Assembly (NCBI GenBank): GCA_028868825.1
Contig: JAGWTU010000058.1
Coordinates: forward strand, 1-34,395
Length of the DNA: 34,395 bases
DNA from: Burkholderiales bacterium
GTDB lineage: Bacteria; Pseudomonadota; Gammaproteobacteria; Burkholderiales; Burkholderiaceae_C
Direction: 5' to 3'
Shown here: positions 6,860 through 16,498 of the stretch, piece by piece
Position numbering within the stretch: position 1 is the first letter of the stretch
How the letters are laid out: the number at the start of each line of letters is the position of its first letter
Program-made: the position numbers and the translations under genes
Notes under the pieces: model-generated
Databases searched by the model: none
What the model saw: the letters and a program-made list of their open reading frames with translations, nothing else
Told to the model about the DNA's origin: nothing

Positions 6860-8176
6860 ATGACCGGCCCTCGCGACGACAGCTCCAGGAACGAAGCGCA
6901 GCGCGCGGGTGCGCGCGAGGATCTGCTCGCGCCGCGCACGCAGATCGTCACCGACCGCGACGATTACCTCGGCCAGGACAGCCGCGACATCGGCCGCCGC
7001 ATCGCCGACGACCAGGTCGAGCTCTTCGTCAGCACCGACGTGGCGCAGGCGCTGCAGGCCGAGTTCACGCGCCAGCAGCCCGAATTCGTCGCCCTGCACG
7101 ATGTCGGATCGAGCGCGTCGCTGCGCCTGCTGACGAGCCTGGCCGGGCCCGCCGGGGCGCGCGTGCAGCGCCTGTCGATCCGGCGCCAGGGCCACGGCGT
7201 CGCGCTCGCGGTGCTGCAGTTCGTCGAGGCGCCGCTGGCCGACGGCACGCCGGTGCGCGTCTACTCGACCGAAACCGACGCCGAGGGCCCGGCGCGCAAT
7301 CAGATCGCCAAGGTGCTGCTGGCGCACAGCCGGCTCGGCGTGCTGCTCGTCGGCCCCGTCGTGCCACATGCGCTGACGGCACAGCTCGCGCCCCTGCGCG
7401 ACGCGCTGCAGCGCGCTTCCTGGCCGAACCGCGACCTGCTGATGGTGCCGCTGGGATCGGGCACGGCGCTGGCCGCGCAGGCGACCCAGCTCGCCGGCCA
7501 GAGCGGCGTCGCGGTCCATGTCACGCCCCACGCGTCGCGGCCGCGCCAGGTCTGGACCTTCATCGGCGGCGCCTGGAACCGGCTGCACGGCGGCACGCGC
7601 GGCGAGCGCGCGCTGTCGACCGACATCGCCCAGGTCGTCGCGCCGCGACGCGTCCCCAATACCGAGGCCGAGACGCAGCCGATGGAGCTCGATGCGGCCG
7701 CGGCGGCGGCCGCGGCGCCGTCGGTGATGGCCGCCGCCACCCTGCCGGCGGCCGCCATGGCGCCGCCGCCACCCAAGCCGCGCCCGGCCCTGGCGCCGCA
7801 GCCGATGCCGCGCCCTGGCGGCCGTACCGACTGGCAGGACTATGTCGACCGCTGCGCGGCGATCAAGGGCGCGCTGAGCTGCTGCGTCTTCGACATGCAC
7901 ACGGTGAAGCCGCTGGCGCACGCCGGTGGCCTGCCCGCCGCCGATCGGCTGGCCCAGCAGGGTGCACTCCTGCTGACGACGATGAACGACGCCGCGCGCT
8001 CGCTGGGCATGGGCGCTTCGCAGGCCGAGGCCGCCATCACCGTCGCCGGCCACCACCTGCTGCTGCGCCCGGTGCCGGGTCACCCCGGCATCGTCGTCCA
8101 CCTCGTGCTCTCGGCGACCACCGGCAACGTCACGCTGGCGCGCATGCAGCTCGAACGCGTCGAACCGCCGCAATAG
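6860..8176 (+). CDS. uncharacterised protein with C-terminal Roadblock/LC7-like domain
   Basis: A 438-residue protein not recognised as a named family. It has three parts: residues about 20-262, an alpha/beta-looking region with segments such as VALAVLQFVEAP and LGVLLVGPVVPHAL; residues about 270-320, a low-complexity Ala/Pro linker (runs of Ala at 279-286, PPPPKPRP); and residues about 322-434, a domain whose pattern (IKGALSCCVFDMHT, helix with LAQQGALLLTTMNDAARSLG, then GHHLLLRPVPGHPGIVVHLVL) resembles Roadblock/LC7 proteins, small regulators often partnered with GTPases such as MglA. No signal peptide or membrane helix. It is divergent from nadB across a candidate operator and converges on clpB 12 bp away. 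The domain call is pattern-based. Confidence 0.8.
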   Translation: MTGPRDDSSRNEAQRAGAREDLLAPRTQIVTDRDDYLGQDSRDIGRRIADDQVELFVSTDVAQALQAEFTRQQPEFVALHDVGSSASLRLLTSLAGPAGARVQRLSIRRQGHGVALAVLQFVEAPLADGTPVRVYSTETDAEGPARNQIAKVLLAHSRLGVLLVGPVVPHALTAQLAPLRDALQRASWPNRDLLMVPLGSGTALAAQATQLAGQSGVAVHVTPHASRPRQVWTFIGGAWNRLHGGTRGERALSTDIAQVVAPRRVPNTEAETQPMELDAAAAAAAAPSVMAAATLPAAAMAPPPPKPRPALAPQPMPRPGGRTDWQDYVDRCAAIKGALSCCVFDMHTVKPLAHAGGLPAADRLAQQGALLLTTMNDAARSLGMGASQAEAAITVAGHHLLLRPVPGHPGIVVHLVLSATTGNVTLARMQLERVEPPQ

Positions 8177-8188
8177 GGCCGCGCGCCC

Positions 8189-10780
<2,592 letters not shown>

Positions 10781-10808
10781 GTTGGTTTCCTTCTTCCGGT
10801 TGCGAACG

Positions 10809-10837
10809 ACATGGGGCGCCGGGGCGCGTTTTTCAAG
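10809..10837 (-). promoter_or_regulatory. sigma-32 heat-shock promoter of clpB
   Basis: Minus strand: CTTGAAA (10837-10831), 14-bp spacer, CCCCATGT (10816-10809). Both elements match the RpoH consensus (CTTGAAA, CCCCATNT) without a mismatch. Transcription would start near 10802, about 22 nt before the clpB GTG, leaving room for its ribosome site. Such a match by chance in 100 bp is very unlikely. Confidence 0.88.
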
Positions 10838-10880
10838 CGCCGCGGCGGCGGCAACTGATGCGCATCAAGCCGCCCGGCGC

Positions 10881-12215
10881 TCAGCCGACCGGCGCGGCCT
10901 CGAGCTGCGCCGCCAGCGCCGCGCGCTGGACCTTGCCCAGCGCCGTGCGCGGCAGTGCGGCGACGACGACGATGCGCCGCGGCAGCTTGAAGCGCGCCAG
11001 CCGCGATTCGAGCATCGCGCGCAGCCCCACCAGGTCGATGGCGGCGTCGCCGCGCGCGACCAGCGCCAGCACCGGCACCTCGCCCCATTTCGGGTCCGGT
11101 TCAGCGACGACGGCGCATTCGGCGACGCCGGGCCAGGCGTCGACGAGCAGCTCGATCTCGGCCGGGTGGATGTTCTCGCCGCCCGAGATGATGAGCTCAC
11201 GCGAGCGGCCGACGACCTCGACATAGCCGGCGGCGTCGACGCGCGCGAGGTCGCCGCTGTGGAACCAGCCGTCCGCGTCGAAACCCGGCTCGGCGCTGCG
11301 GTGGTAGCCGCGCATCAGCTGCGGCGCGCGCAGCCAGATCTCGCCGTCGGCGCCGAGCTGCATCTCGACGCCGCGCGCCGGCCGGCCGGCGCTGCCCGGG
11401 TGCGCCAGCGCCTCCTCGGGGCGCAGCACGATCGACACCGGCCCGGTCTCGGTCGCGCCATAGACCTGCGCCACCGGCACGCCGCGGGCGTGGAAGGCGT
11501 CGATGAGAGCGCGCGGCACGATCTGCGAGCCGCTGTTGACGAAGGCCAGCGACGACAGGTCGGCATCGGCCCAGCGCGGATGCTCGACGAGCGCGCGCAT
11601 CACGGCCGGGACGAGCAGGCTCGTCGTCGGCCGCCAGGCGGCGACTTCGTCGAACCAGGCCGCGGGGTCGAAGCGCGGGTGCAGCCGCAGCGAGCCGCCT
11701 GCCGCCAGCACCGGCAGCGTCTGGATGCACAGGCCGCCGACATGGAACAGCGGCAGCACGGTCAGCACGCGCGTCGCGGCGTCGAAATCCTGGGCCTCGA
11801 TCGCCGCGGCGCAGTTGGCCTCCATGCCCGCCGCGGTATGCAGCGCGCCCTTGGGTTGGCCGCCGGTGCCCGAGGTGTAGACGAGCAGCAGGTCGCCCGC
11901 CTCGATGCCGGCGGCCGGCCCGGGTCGGAGTTCGGCCTGCGCCGCGACCTGGGCGCCGAGCGCGGCCATCGCGTCGTCGACGAGCAGGTGGCCGGCACCG
12001 GCATGGCCGACCAGCCGTGCCAGCTCACTGGCCGCCAGCCTCCAGTTCAGCGGCAGCAGCACGGCGCCGAGGCGCCGGCAGGCGACCAGCGTCGCGATCA
12101 TCTCAAGGCTGTTGAGGCCGAGCCAGGCGACGATGGCGCCGCCGACGACGCCCTCGCGCTTGAGACCTTGCAAGGCGGCGTCGGCTGCATCCTCGGTGAC
12201 GAGGTGGTCGAACAC
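10881..12215 (-). CDS. AMP-dependent acyl-CoA synthetase (adenylate-forming), shortened N-terminus
   Basis: A 444-residue ligase that would activate a carboxylic acid with ATP and join it to CoA. Seen: P-loop YTSGTGGQPKG (113-123), YGATETGP, GWFHSGDLARVD, hinge region GRSRELIISGGENIHPAEIE and the C-terminal catalytic lysine in TALGKVQRAAL (Lys428). Most relatives have about 500 residues. Here the segment normally containing the LTYAEL-type A1 motif is absent: the protein goes from VFDHLVTEDAADAAL straight to a sequence matching the region after it (VAWLGLNSLEM). The GTG start overlaps the acyl-CoA-dehydrogenase stop (TAGTG). Substrate unknown; by context probably an acid made by the NicX cassette. 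Whether the shortened form is active is uncertain. Confidence 0.88.
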   Translation of the reverse strand: MFDHLVTEDAADAALQGLKREGVVGGAIVAWLGLNSLEMIATLVACRRLGAVLLPLNWRLAASELARLVGHAGAGHLLVDDAMAALGAQVAAQAELRPGPAAGIEAGDLLLVYTSGTGGQPKGALHTAAGMEANCAAAIEAQDFDAATRVLTVLPLFHVGGLCIQTLPVLAAGGSLRLHPRFDPAAWFDEVAAWRPTTSLLVPAVMRALVEHPRWADADLSSLAFVNSGSQIVPRALIDAFHARGVPVAQVYGATETGPVSIVLRPEEALAHPGSAGRPARGVEMQLGADGEIWLRAPQLMRGYHRSAEPGFDADGWFHSGDLARVDAAGYVEVVGRSRELIISGGENIHPAEIELLVDAWPGVAECAVVAEPDPKWGEVPVLALVARGDAAIDLVGLRAMLESRLARFKLPRRIVVVAALPRTALGKVQRAALAAQLEAAPVG

Positions 12216-13450
12216 TATTCGATCGCCTCGTCGCGCTCGCCCGCCTCGTACAGGCATTCGCGGCCGAGCCGGTCGACGCACAGCTCGGCCGTCCACGGCA
12301 GCATCAGGCTGCCGCAGCGGCTGTCGCGGTACAGGCGCTCGAGCGGCAGGCTCTTCAGCAGGCTCTGGCCGCCGCAGGTGCGGATCGCCAGCGCCGCGAG
12401 CGCCTGGGCGTTCTCCATGATCGTGTAATGCGCGGCGTAGATGCGCATGCGCGTGTCCTTGTCGGGGTCGACCGCGGCGTCGCGCGCGTTCTGCAGGAAC
12501 AGCGCGCGCGTCTGCTCGAGCTTGATGCGCATCTCGGCCACCGCGACCTGCTTGGTCGGGTACATGCGGCGCAGCACCTTGGGCATGCCCGGGACCTCGG
12601 CGCGCAGGTAGGCGACGGTGAAGTCGTAGGCGGCCTGGGCGATGCCCATATAGGTCGGCGAAAGCGTCGCGAACATATGCGGGAAGCGCAGCGCCGCCTG
12701 CCAGTACAGGCCCTCGGGCATCAGGCGCTCGGACGAGGGCACGTAGACATCGTCGAAGACCAGCGTGCGGCTGACCGTGCCGCGCATCCCGAGCGGGTCC
12801 CAGTCGCCGGTGACCGTGACACCGGGTGCGTCGGCCGGCACCGCGAGGTACAGCGAATCGCGCTGCGTCGCGCCCGGCCGGTCGACCGTGCACAGGACGC
12901 CGTAGTAATCGGCGGCGCCGGCGAGCGAGGCGAAGATCTTGCGCCCGGTGACGCGGTAGCCGCCGTCGACCGGATGCGCCAGCGTGCCCCAGGGCGCCTT
13001 GCCCGCGGCCGCCGCGCCGCCCTCGCTGAAAGGCTGCGAATAGACCTTGCCCTGGCGCGCGATGCGCTCGAAATGGACGGCGCGGTTCGCGGCGTGGTCG
13101 GCGCGCTGCTCGGGCGTCATCTCGAGCGCGTCGGCGATAACGCCGGCCCACATCGTCGAGCAGACATGCATGTTGTAGGACAGCGCCGTGGCGCCGCAAT
13201 GGCGCCCGATCTCGGCCGCGACCATCACGTAGGTCGCGAAATCGGCGCCCAGGCCGCCGTGCTCACGCGGCACGCAGATCTTCAGCAGGCCGGCCTCGCG
13301 CAGGTCGTCGTAGTTCTCGAACGGGAAGCTGGCCTCGCGGTCGTAGCGCTCGGCGCGCGGCGCGAAGCGTTCGCGGCCGAGCGTGGCGGCGATCTCGGTC
13401 AGCTCGCGCTGGAGCGGGGTCAGCGACTGGACATTGCCGGCGATGTGCAT
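12215..13450 (-). CDS. acyl-CoA-dehydrogenase-fold flavoprotein
   Basis: A 411-residue protein with the full acyl-CoA dehydrogenase layout: helical N-domain ending in the PREHGGLGADF motif, a beta middle domain with GKVYSQPFSEGG and GYRVTGRKIFASLAGAADYY, and a helical C-domain with IRTCGGQSLLKSLPLERLYRD. The usual end motif YEGT, which carries the catalytic glutamate in many family members, is not present; the matching place reads CGSLMLPWTAELC. This leaves open a hydroxylase or oxidase role, as in fold relatives such as DszC and HsaA that take FMN from a flavin reductase. A flavin reductase is encoded three genes upstream in the same operon. Good ribosome site (GAGGAG) before the ATG at 13450. 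Confidence 0.87.
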   Translation of the reverse strand: MHIAGNVQSLTPLQRELTEIAATLGRERFAPRAERYDREASFPFENYDDLREAGLLKICVPREHGGLGADFATYVMVAAEIGRHCGATALSYNMHVCSTMWAGVIADALEMTPEQRADHAANRAVHFERIARQGKVYSQPFSEGGAAAAGKAPWGTLAHPVDGGYRVTGRKIFASLAGAADYYGVLCTVDRPGATQRDSLYLAVPADAPGVTVTGDWDPLGMRGTVSRTLVFDDVYVPSSERLMPEGLYWQAALRFPHMFATLSPTYMGIAQAAYDFTVAYLRAEVPGMPKVLRRMYPTKQVAVAEMRIKLEQTRALFLQNARDAAVDPDKDTRMRIYAAHYTIMENAQALAALAIRTCGGQSLLKSLPLERLYRDSRCGSLMLPWTAELCVDRLGRECLYEAGERDEAIE

Positions 13451-13461
13451 CGACGGTCTCC

Positions 13462-14253
13462 TCAGGATGGCGGGAAATGGCGTTGCAGGAAGCCGAGCAC
13501 TTCGGCGTCGAAGGCCGCTGGCGCTTCGACATTCGCGATATGGCCGGCGTTCGCGACGCAGCGATAGTCGGCGCCGGCGATGCGCGCGGCCATGCGCTGC
13601 ATCAATTCGGGCGGTGCCGTGCGGTCGTGTTCGGCGGCGAGCAGCAGCGTCGGCACGCGGACGGCGGCGAGCGCAGCACGGCGATCGAAGCCGGCGATGG
13701 CGCGCAAAGCGCTGCGGTAGGTGGCCTCGGGAACGCGCGCCATCACGTCGCGCGCACGCGCCAGCAGCTCGGGCGGCGCCGCCGGCGAGACGAGGTCGGG
13801 CACGAGTTGCGCCGCCAGCGCTTCCATGCCGAGACCGGCTTCGAGCGGCGCCAGACGGGCGGCGACGAAGCGCGCCTGCCAGTCGCCGTCGCTGCTGCCG
13901 AAGGCCGCCGAGGTGCAGGCCAGCACGAGCCCCTGCACGAGCTCGGGCCGGCGCGCGACCAGTTCCTGCGCCACCATGCCGCCCATGCTGTGGCCGAGCA
14001 GCACGGTGCGCTGCGCGGCGGTTTCGGCGATGAGCGCGATCGTTGCCTCGACGAAACCGTCCAGCGTCGCTGGGCCGCAATCGACCGAATCGCCATAGCC
14101 CGGCAGGTCGACCGCGATGGCCCGATACCCAGCCGCGGCGAGCGCCACCGGCGTACCGCCCCAGATACCGCGCCCGCCGCCGATGCCGTGCAGCAGCAGC
14201 ACCGCAGTGGCGCCCTGCCCGGCCTCGTGGCGCGCCAGCGGCTTCACCTTCAT
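13462..14253 (-). CDS. alpha/beta-fold hydrolase (possible NicD-like deformylase or amidohydrolase)
   Basis: A 263-residue cytosolic hydrolase. Oxyanion region LLLHGIGGGRGIW (19-31), nucleophile elbow LGHSMGGM (Ser89), acid AAEHDRTAP (Asp210) and histidine NAGHIANVEAP (His238) make a complete catalytic triad. Its start overlaps the stop of the NicX-like gene by ATGA, so the two are translationally coupled. In nicotinate catabolism of Pseudomonas putida the NicX product N-formylmaleamate is hydrolysed by the alpha/beta hydrolase NicD; the pairing here suggests an equivalent step. That role is inference from neighbours; the family is broad and also includes esterases and C-C hydrolases. Confidence 0.9.
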   Translation of the reverse strand: MKVKPLARHEAGQGATAVLLLHGIGGGRGIWGGTPVALAAAGYRAIAVDLPGYGDSVDCGPATLDGFVEATIALIAETAAQRTVLLGHSMGGMVAQELVARRPELVQGLVLACTSAAFGSSDGDWQARFVAARLAPLEAGLGMEALAAQLVPDLVSPAAPPELLARARDVMARVPEATYRSALRAIAGFDRRAALAAVRVPTLLLAAEHDRTAPPELMQRMAARIAGADYRCVANAGHIANVEAPAAFDAEVLGFLQRHFPPS

Positions 14254-15278
14254 CCCACCAGCCGCCCGCGGTCGACGACGAGTTCGCCGTCGAGCTCGAC
14301 GCTGCAACCGCGCAGCGGGAGGTCGAAATGCCCCAGCGTGTGGCGGCCCGCGACCTCGTTGGCGCCGGTGCTGTAGAGAAAATTGCCGGCGTAGGCGCGC
14401 AGCTCGGTGCCGTTGAAATCGGCCTTGTCGTAGAAGTTCATCGCATCCCAGCGCGCGCCGCGGTTCAGGCCCCAGCCGAGATGCGAGACGGCGTAGGCAT
14501 CGGCGTCGCCCCAGGCCTCGAAATAGCCGCGCATCAGCTCGGCCTCGACGCCGCCCTCGACGCGCACGGCGCGGTCGCGCTCGATCTGGATGCGCACCGG
14601 GTCGGCGAGGTAGCGCTTGAACGTCAGGTTGACATCGCCGCGGTCGAGCACGAGCGTGCCGTCGACGGTGCCGGCGGCCGGAAACGCGAGCACGAGCCCG
14701 CCCGGCCAATGGCTCAGCGTTCCGGGCTTGCTGGTGTAACCCCAGACGCCGCCGACGCGCGCGCCGGCCAGGTTCACGCGCAGGTCGGTGCCGGCGTCCG
14801 AAGTCACGTGCATAGTCCGCGCGGCCTTGAGCCGGCGCATCGCGTCGCGCACCGGCGCCTCGTCACCGGCGCGCGGCAGGCAGCGTTCGAGGATCTCGGG
14901 ATGCTCGTGGCTGATCGCCAGCACGCGCGCACCGCCGCCGAGGATCTGCGGCAGCTCGACGGCATGCTGCAGCCCCTCGACCGTGCAGTCGGCGACGAAG
15001 ACGCTGGCTGCGAGTGCGCGCACGACCGGATCGAGCCGGCCGATCGCCGCCGAGGCGCCGGTCGATCGCACCGGCACCGGCGCCGCCAGCGGCGCCATCG
15101 GCAGCACGAGGTGGAAAGGCCGCGCGCCGATGCGCAGCAGCGCCAGCTCGGCCAGCTGCGGCAGCTCGGGCCGCGTCTGCGTCTCCGAGAGCACGGCGCA
15201 GGCATCGCCGGGGCCGACGCCGCACAGGCGGAAGACCTCGACGAACATCTCGATCCATTTCGCTTCGAGTCGCGGCAT
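14250..15278 (-). CDS. NicX-like 2,5-dihydroxypyridine 5,6-dioxygenase family protein
   Basis: A 342-residue protein of the NicX group, which shares the M29 aminopeptidase fold but acts as an Fe(II) ring-opening dioxygenase. Length matches NicX (about 350). The three iron ligands known for the family have clear counterparts: His266 in AVSHLGWGLN and the pair His317-x-Asp319 in TLGHFDLPLRG. Other segments are TSDAGTDLRVNLAG (159-172) and GNFLYSTGANEVAG (298-311). Start ATG at 15278 overlaps the flavin reductase stop (TGATG); the end overlaps the hydrolase start. Expected reaction: oxygenolytic opening of a dihydroxylated pyridine or related ring. The true substrate cannot be read here, since nicF and nicE homologues are not in the window. 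Confidence 0.85.
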   Translation of the reverse strand: MPRLEAKWIEMFVEVFRLCGVGPGDACAVLSETQTRPELPQLAELALLRIGARPFHLVLPMAPLAAPVPVRSTGASAAIGRLDPVVRALAASVFVADCTVEGLQHAVELPQILGGGARVLAISHEHPEILERCLPRAGDEAPVRDAMRRLKAARTMHVTSDAGTDLRVNLAGARVGGVWGYTSKPGTLSHWPGGLVLAFPAAGTVDGTLVLDRGDVNLTFKRYLADPVRIQIERDRAVRVEGGVEAELMRGYFEAWGDADAYAVSHLGWGLNRGARWDAMNFYDKADFNGTELRAYAGNFLYSTGANEVAGRHTLGHFDLPLRGCSVELDGELVVDRGRLVG

Positions 15279-15754
15279 CACAGCACTTCTCCGATCAGCC
15301 GGTAATGCCCGGCATGGAAGACCAGCGGCGCCAGCGTCGATTCGCTGCAGGCCAGCACCTCGCCGATGAACAGGTGGTGGTCGCCGGCCTCCTGGTGCGA
15401 GCGCGTCTCGCATTCGAACACCGCGGCGCAGCCGGCGAGCAGCGGCGCGCCATGCTCGCCCAGCGCCCACAGCCCCTCGGCGAACTTGTCGGCCACCGGC
15501 GACGCGAAGCGCCGCGAATGCTCGACCTGCGACTCCGAAAGCACGTTGACGGCGAAGCGCCGCGCCGCCTTGAACGCCGCCAGGCTCGGGCTGACCGAGC
15601 GCAGCGACCACAGCACCAGCGGCGGATCGAGCGACAGCGAGCTGAAGGAATTGCAGGTCAGTCCGACCGAGGCGCCGCCCGCGTCGACGCAGGTGACGAT
15701 GGCGACGCCCGTCGTGTAGCGGCCGAGGGCGCGGCGCAGCGCGATCGAATCCAT
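15278..15754 (-). CDS. flavin reductase-like FMN-binding protein
   Basis: A 158-residue protein of the HpaC/flavin-reductase-like family: RRALGRYTTGVAIVTC (7-22), VGLTCNSFSSLSLDPPLVLW, RRFAVNVLSESQ and the C-terminal GDHHLFIGEVL. These proteins reduce FMN or FAD with NAD(P)H and pass the free reduced flavin to a monooxygenase. The start at 15754 fits the family N-terminus; the frame is open 25 residues further back, into moaE. It begins 13 bp after moaE and is coupled to the NicX-like gene. The likely oxygenase partner in the operon is the acyl-CoA-dehydrogenase-fold protein. Confidence 0.9.
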   Translation of the reverse strand: MDSIALRRALGRYTTGVAIVTCVDAGGASVGLTCNSFSSLSLDPPLVLWSLRSVSPSLAAFKAARRFAVNVLSESQVEHSRRFASPVADKFAEGLWALGEHGAPLLAGCAAVFECETRSHQEAGDHHLFIGEVLACSESTLAPLVFHAGHYRLIGEVL

Positions 15755-15767
15755 CAGCGGGGGCAAC

Positions 15768-16241
15768 TCATGCGTTGCCCGCCGCGATGCCCCAGCGCGC
15801 CAGCGCCGCATCGTCGGCGACGCGCGCATCGACCCAGCGCGAGCCCTCGGGCGTCGTCTCCTTCTTCCAGAACGGCGCCTGCGTCTTCAGGTAGTCGATG
15901 AGGAATTCGCAGGCCTGGAAGGCCATCGCGCGATGCGCCGAGGTCACGGCGACGAGGACGATCTGGTCGCCGACGGCCAGCGGCCCGACGCGATGGACGA
16001 CGCGCGCGGCGCGGATGTCGAAGCGGCGCATCGCCTCGTCGATCATCGCCTCGATCGCCGACTCGGTCATGCCCGGGTAATGCTCGAGTTCGAGCGCCGT
16101 CACCGCGCTGCCGTCATTGCGGTCGCGCACGGTGCCGACGAAGGTCGCGATGGCGCCGACGCCGGCGTCGCCGGCGCGCAGCGCGTCGACCTCGGCGCCG
16201 AGGTCGAAATCGGCCTGCTGGATGGCGACGCGCTCGGCCAT
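15768..16241 (-). CDS. moaE: molybdopterin synthase catalytic subunit MoaE
   Basis: A 157-residue large subunit of molybdopterin synthase, which adds two sulfurs to cyclic pyranopterin phosphate using MoaD thiocarboxylate. Family segments seen are AIATFVGTVRDRN, LELEHYPGMTESAI, RVVHRVGPLAVGD and the active-site region KTQAPFWKKE with its conserved lysines. It starts 2 bp after the moaD stop. The next gene downstream belongs to an unrelated catabolic cassette. Confidence 0.96.
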   Translation of the reverse strand: MAERVAIQQADFDLGAEVDALRAGDAGVGAIATFVGTVRDRNDGSAVTALELEHYPGMTESAIEAMIDEAMRRFDIRAARVVHRVGPLAVGDQIVLVAVTSAHRAMAFQACEFLIDYLKTQAPFWKKETTPEGSRWVDARVADDAALARWGIAAGNA

Positions 16242-16243
16242 GC

Positions 16244-16498
16244 TCAGCCCCCGGTCACCGGTGGGAAGAACGCCACCTCGGCGCCCTCGGCCAGCGCGAC
16301 CGTCTCGTCGGCCATCTGCCGGTCGACGGCGCAGCGCACCGCGCGGCTGCGCGCCAGCAGCTCGGCATGGACGCCGCCGCGCGCGATCAGCGCGTCGCGC
16401 AGCGTGGCGACGGTCGTGCCGGGCGCGACGGCGAGCGCCTCCTCGGCGCCCAGCGCTTCGCGCAGCGAGGCGAAATAGCGCAAGCGGATATGGATCAT
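16244..16498 (-). CDS. moaD: molybdopterin synthase sulfur-carrier subunit MoaD
   Basis: An 84-residue ubiquitin-fold sulfur carrier. It begins MIHIRLRYFASLREALG and ends in PPVTGG; the terminal Gly-Gly is the site of adenylation and thiocarboxylation. Its ATG overlaps the moeA stop in ATGA, so it is coupled to moeA. The gene is small and sits inside a longer open frame whose upstream part is a shadow of moeA. Confidence 0.95.
   Translation of the reverse strand: MIHIRLRYFASLREALGAEEALAVAPGTTVATLRDALIARGGVHAELLARSRAVRCAVDRQMADETVALAEGAEVAFFPPVTGG

Noticed and set aside
10881..13199. A single 772-codon frame suggesting a fused protein upstream of the CoA ligase
   Set aside because: The upstream part is the wrong frame of the acyl-CoA-dehydrogenase gene and is Arg-rich nonsense; the real ligase starts at the GTG overlapping the dehydrogenase stop.
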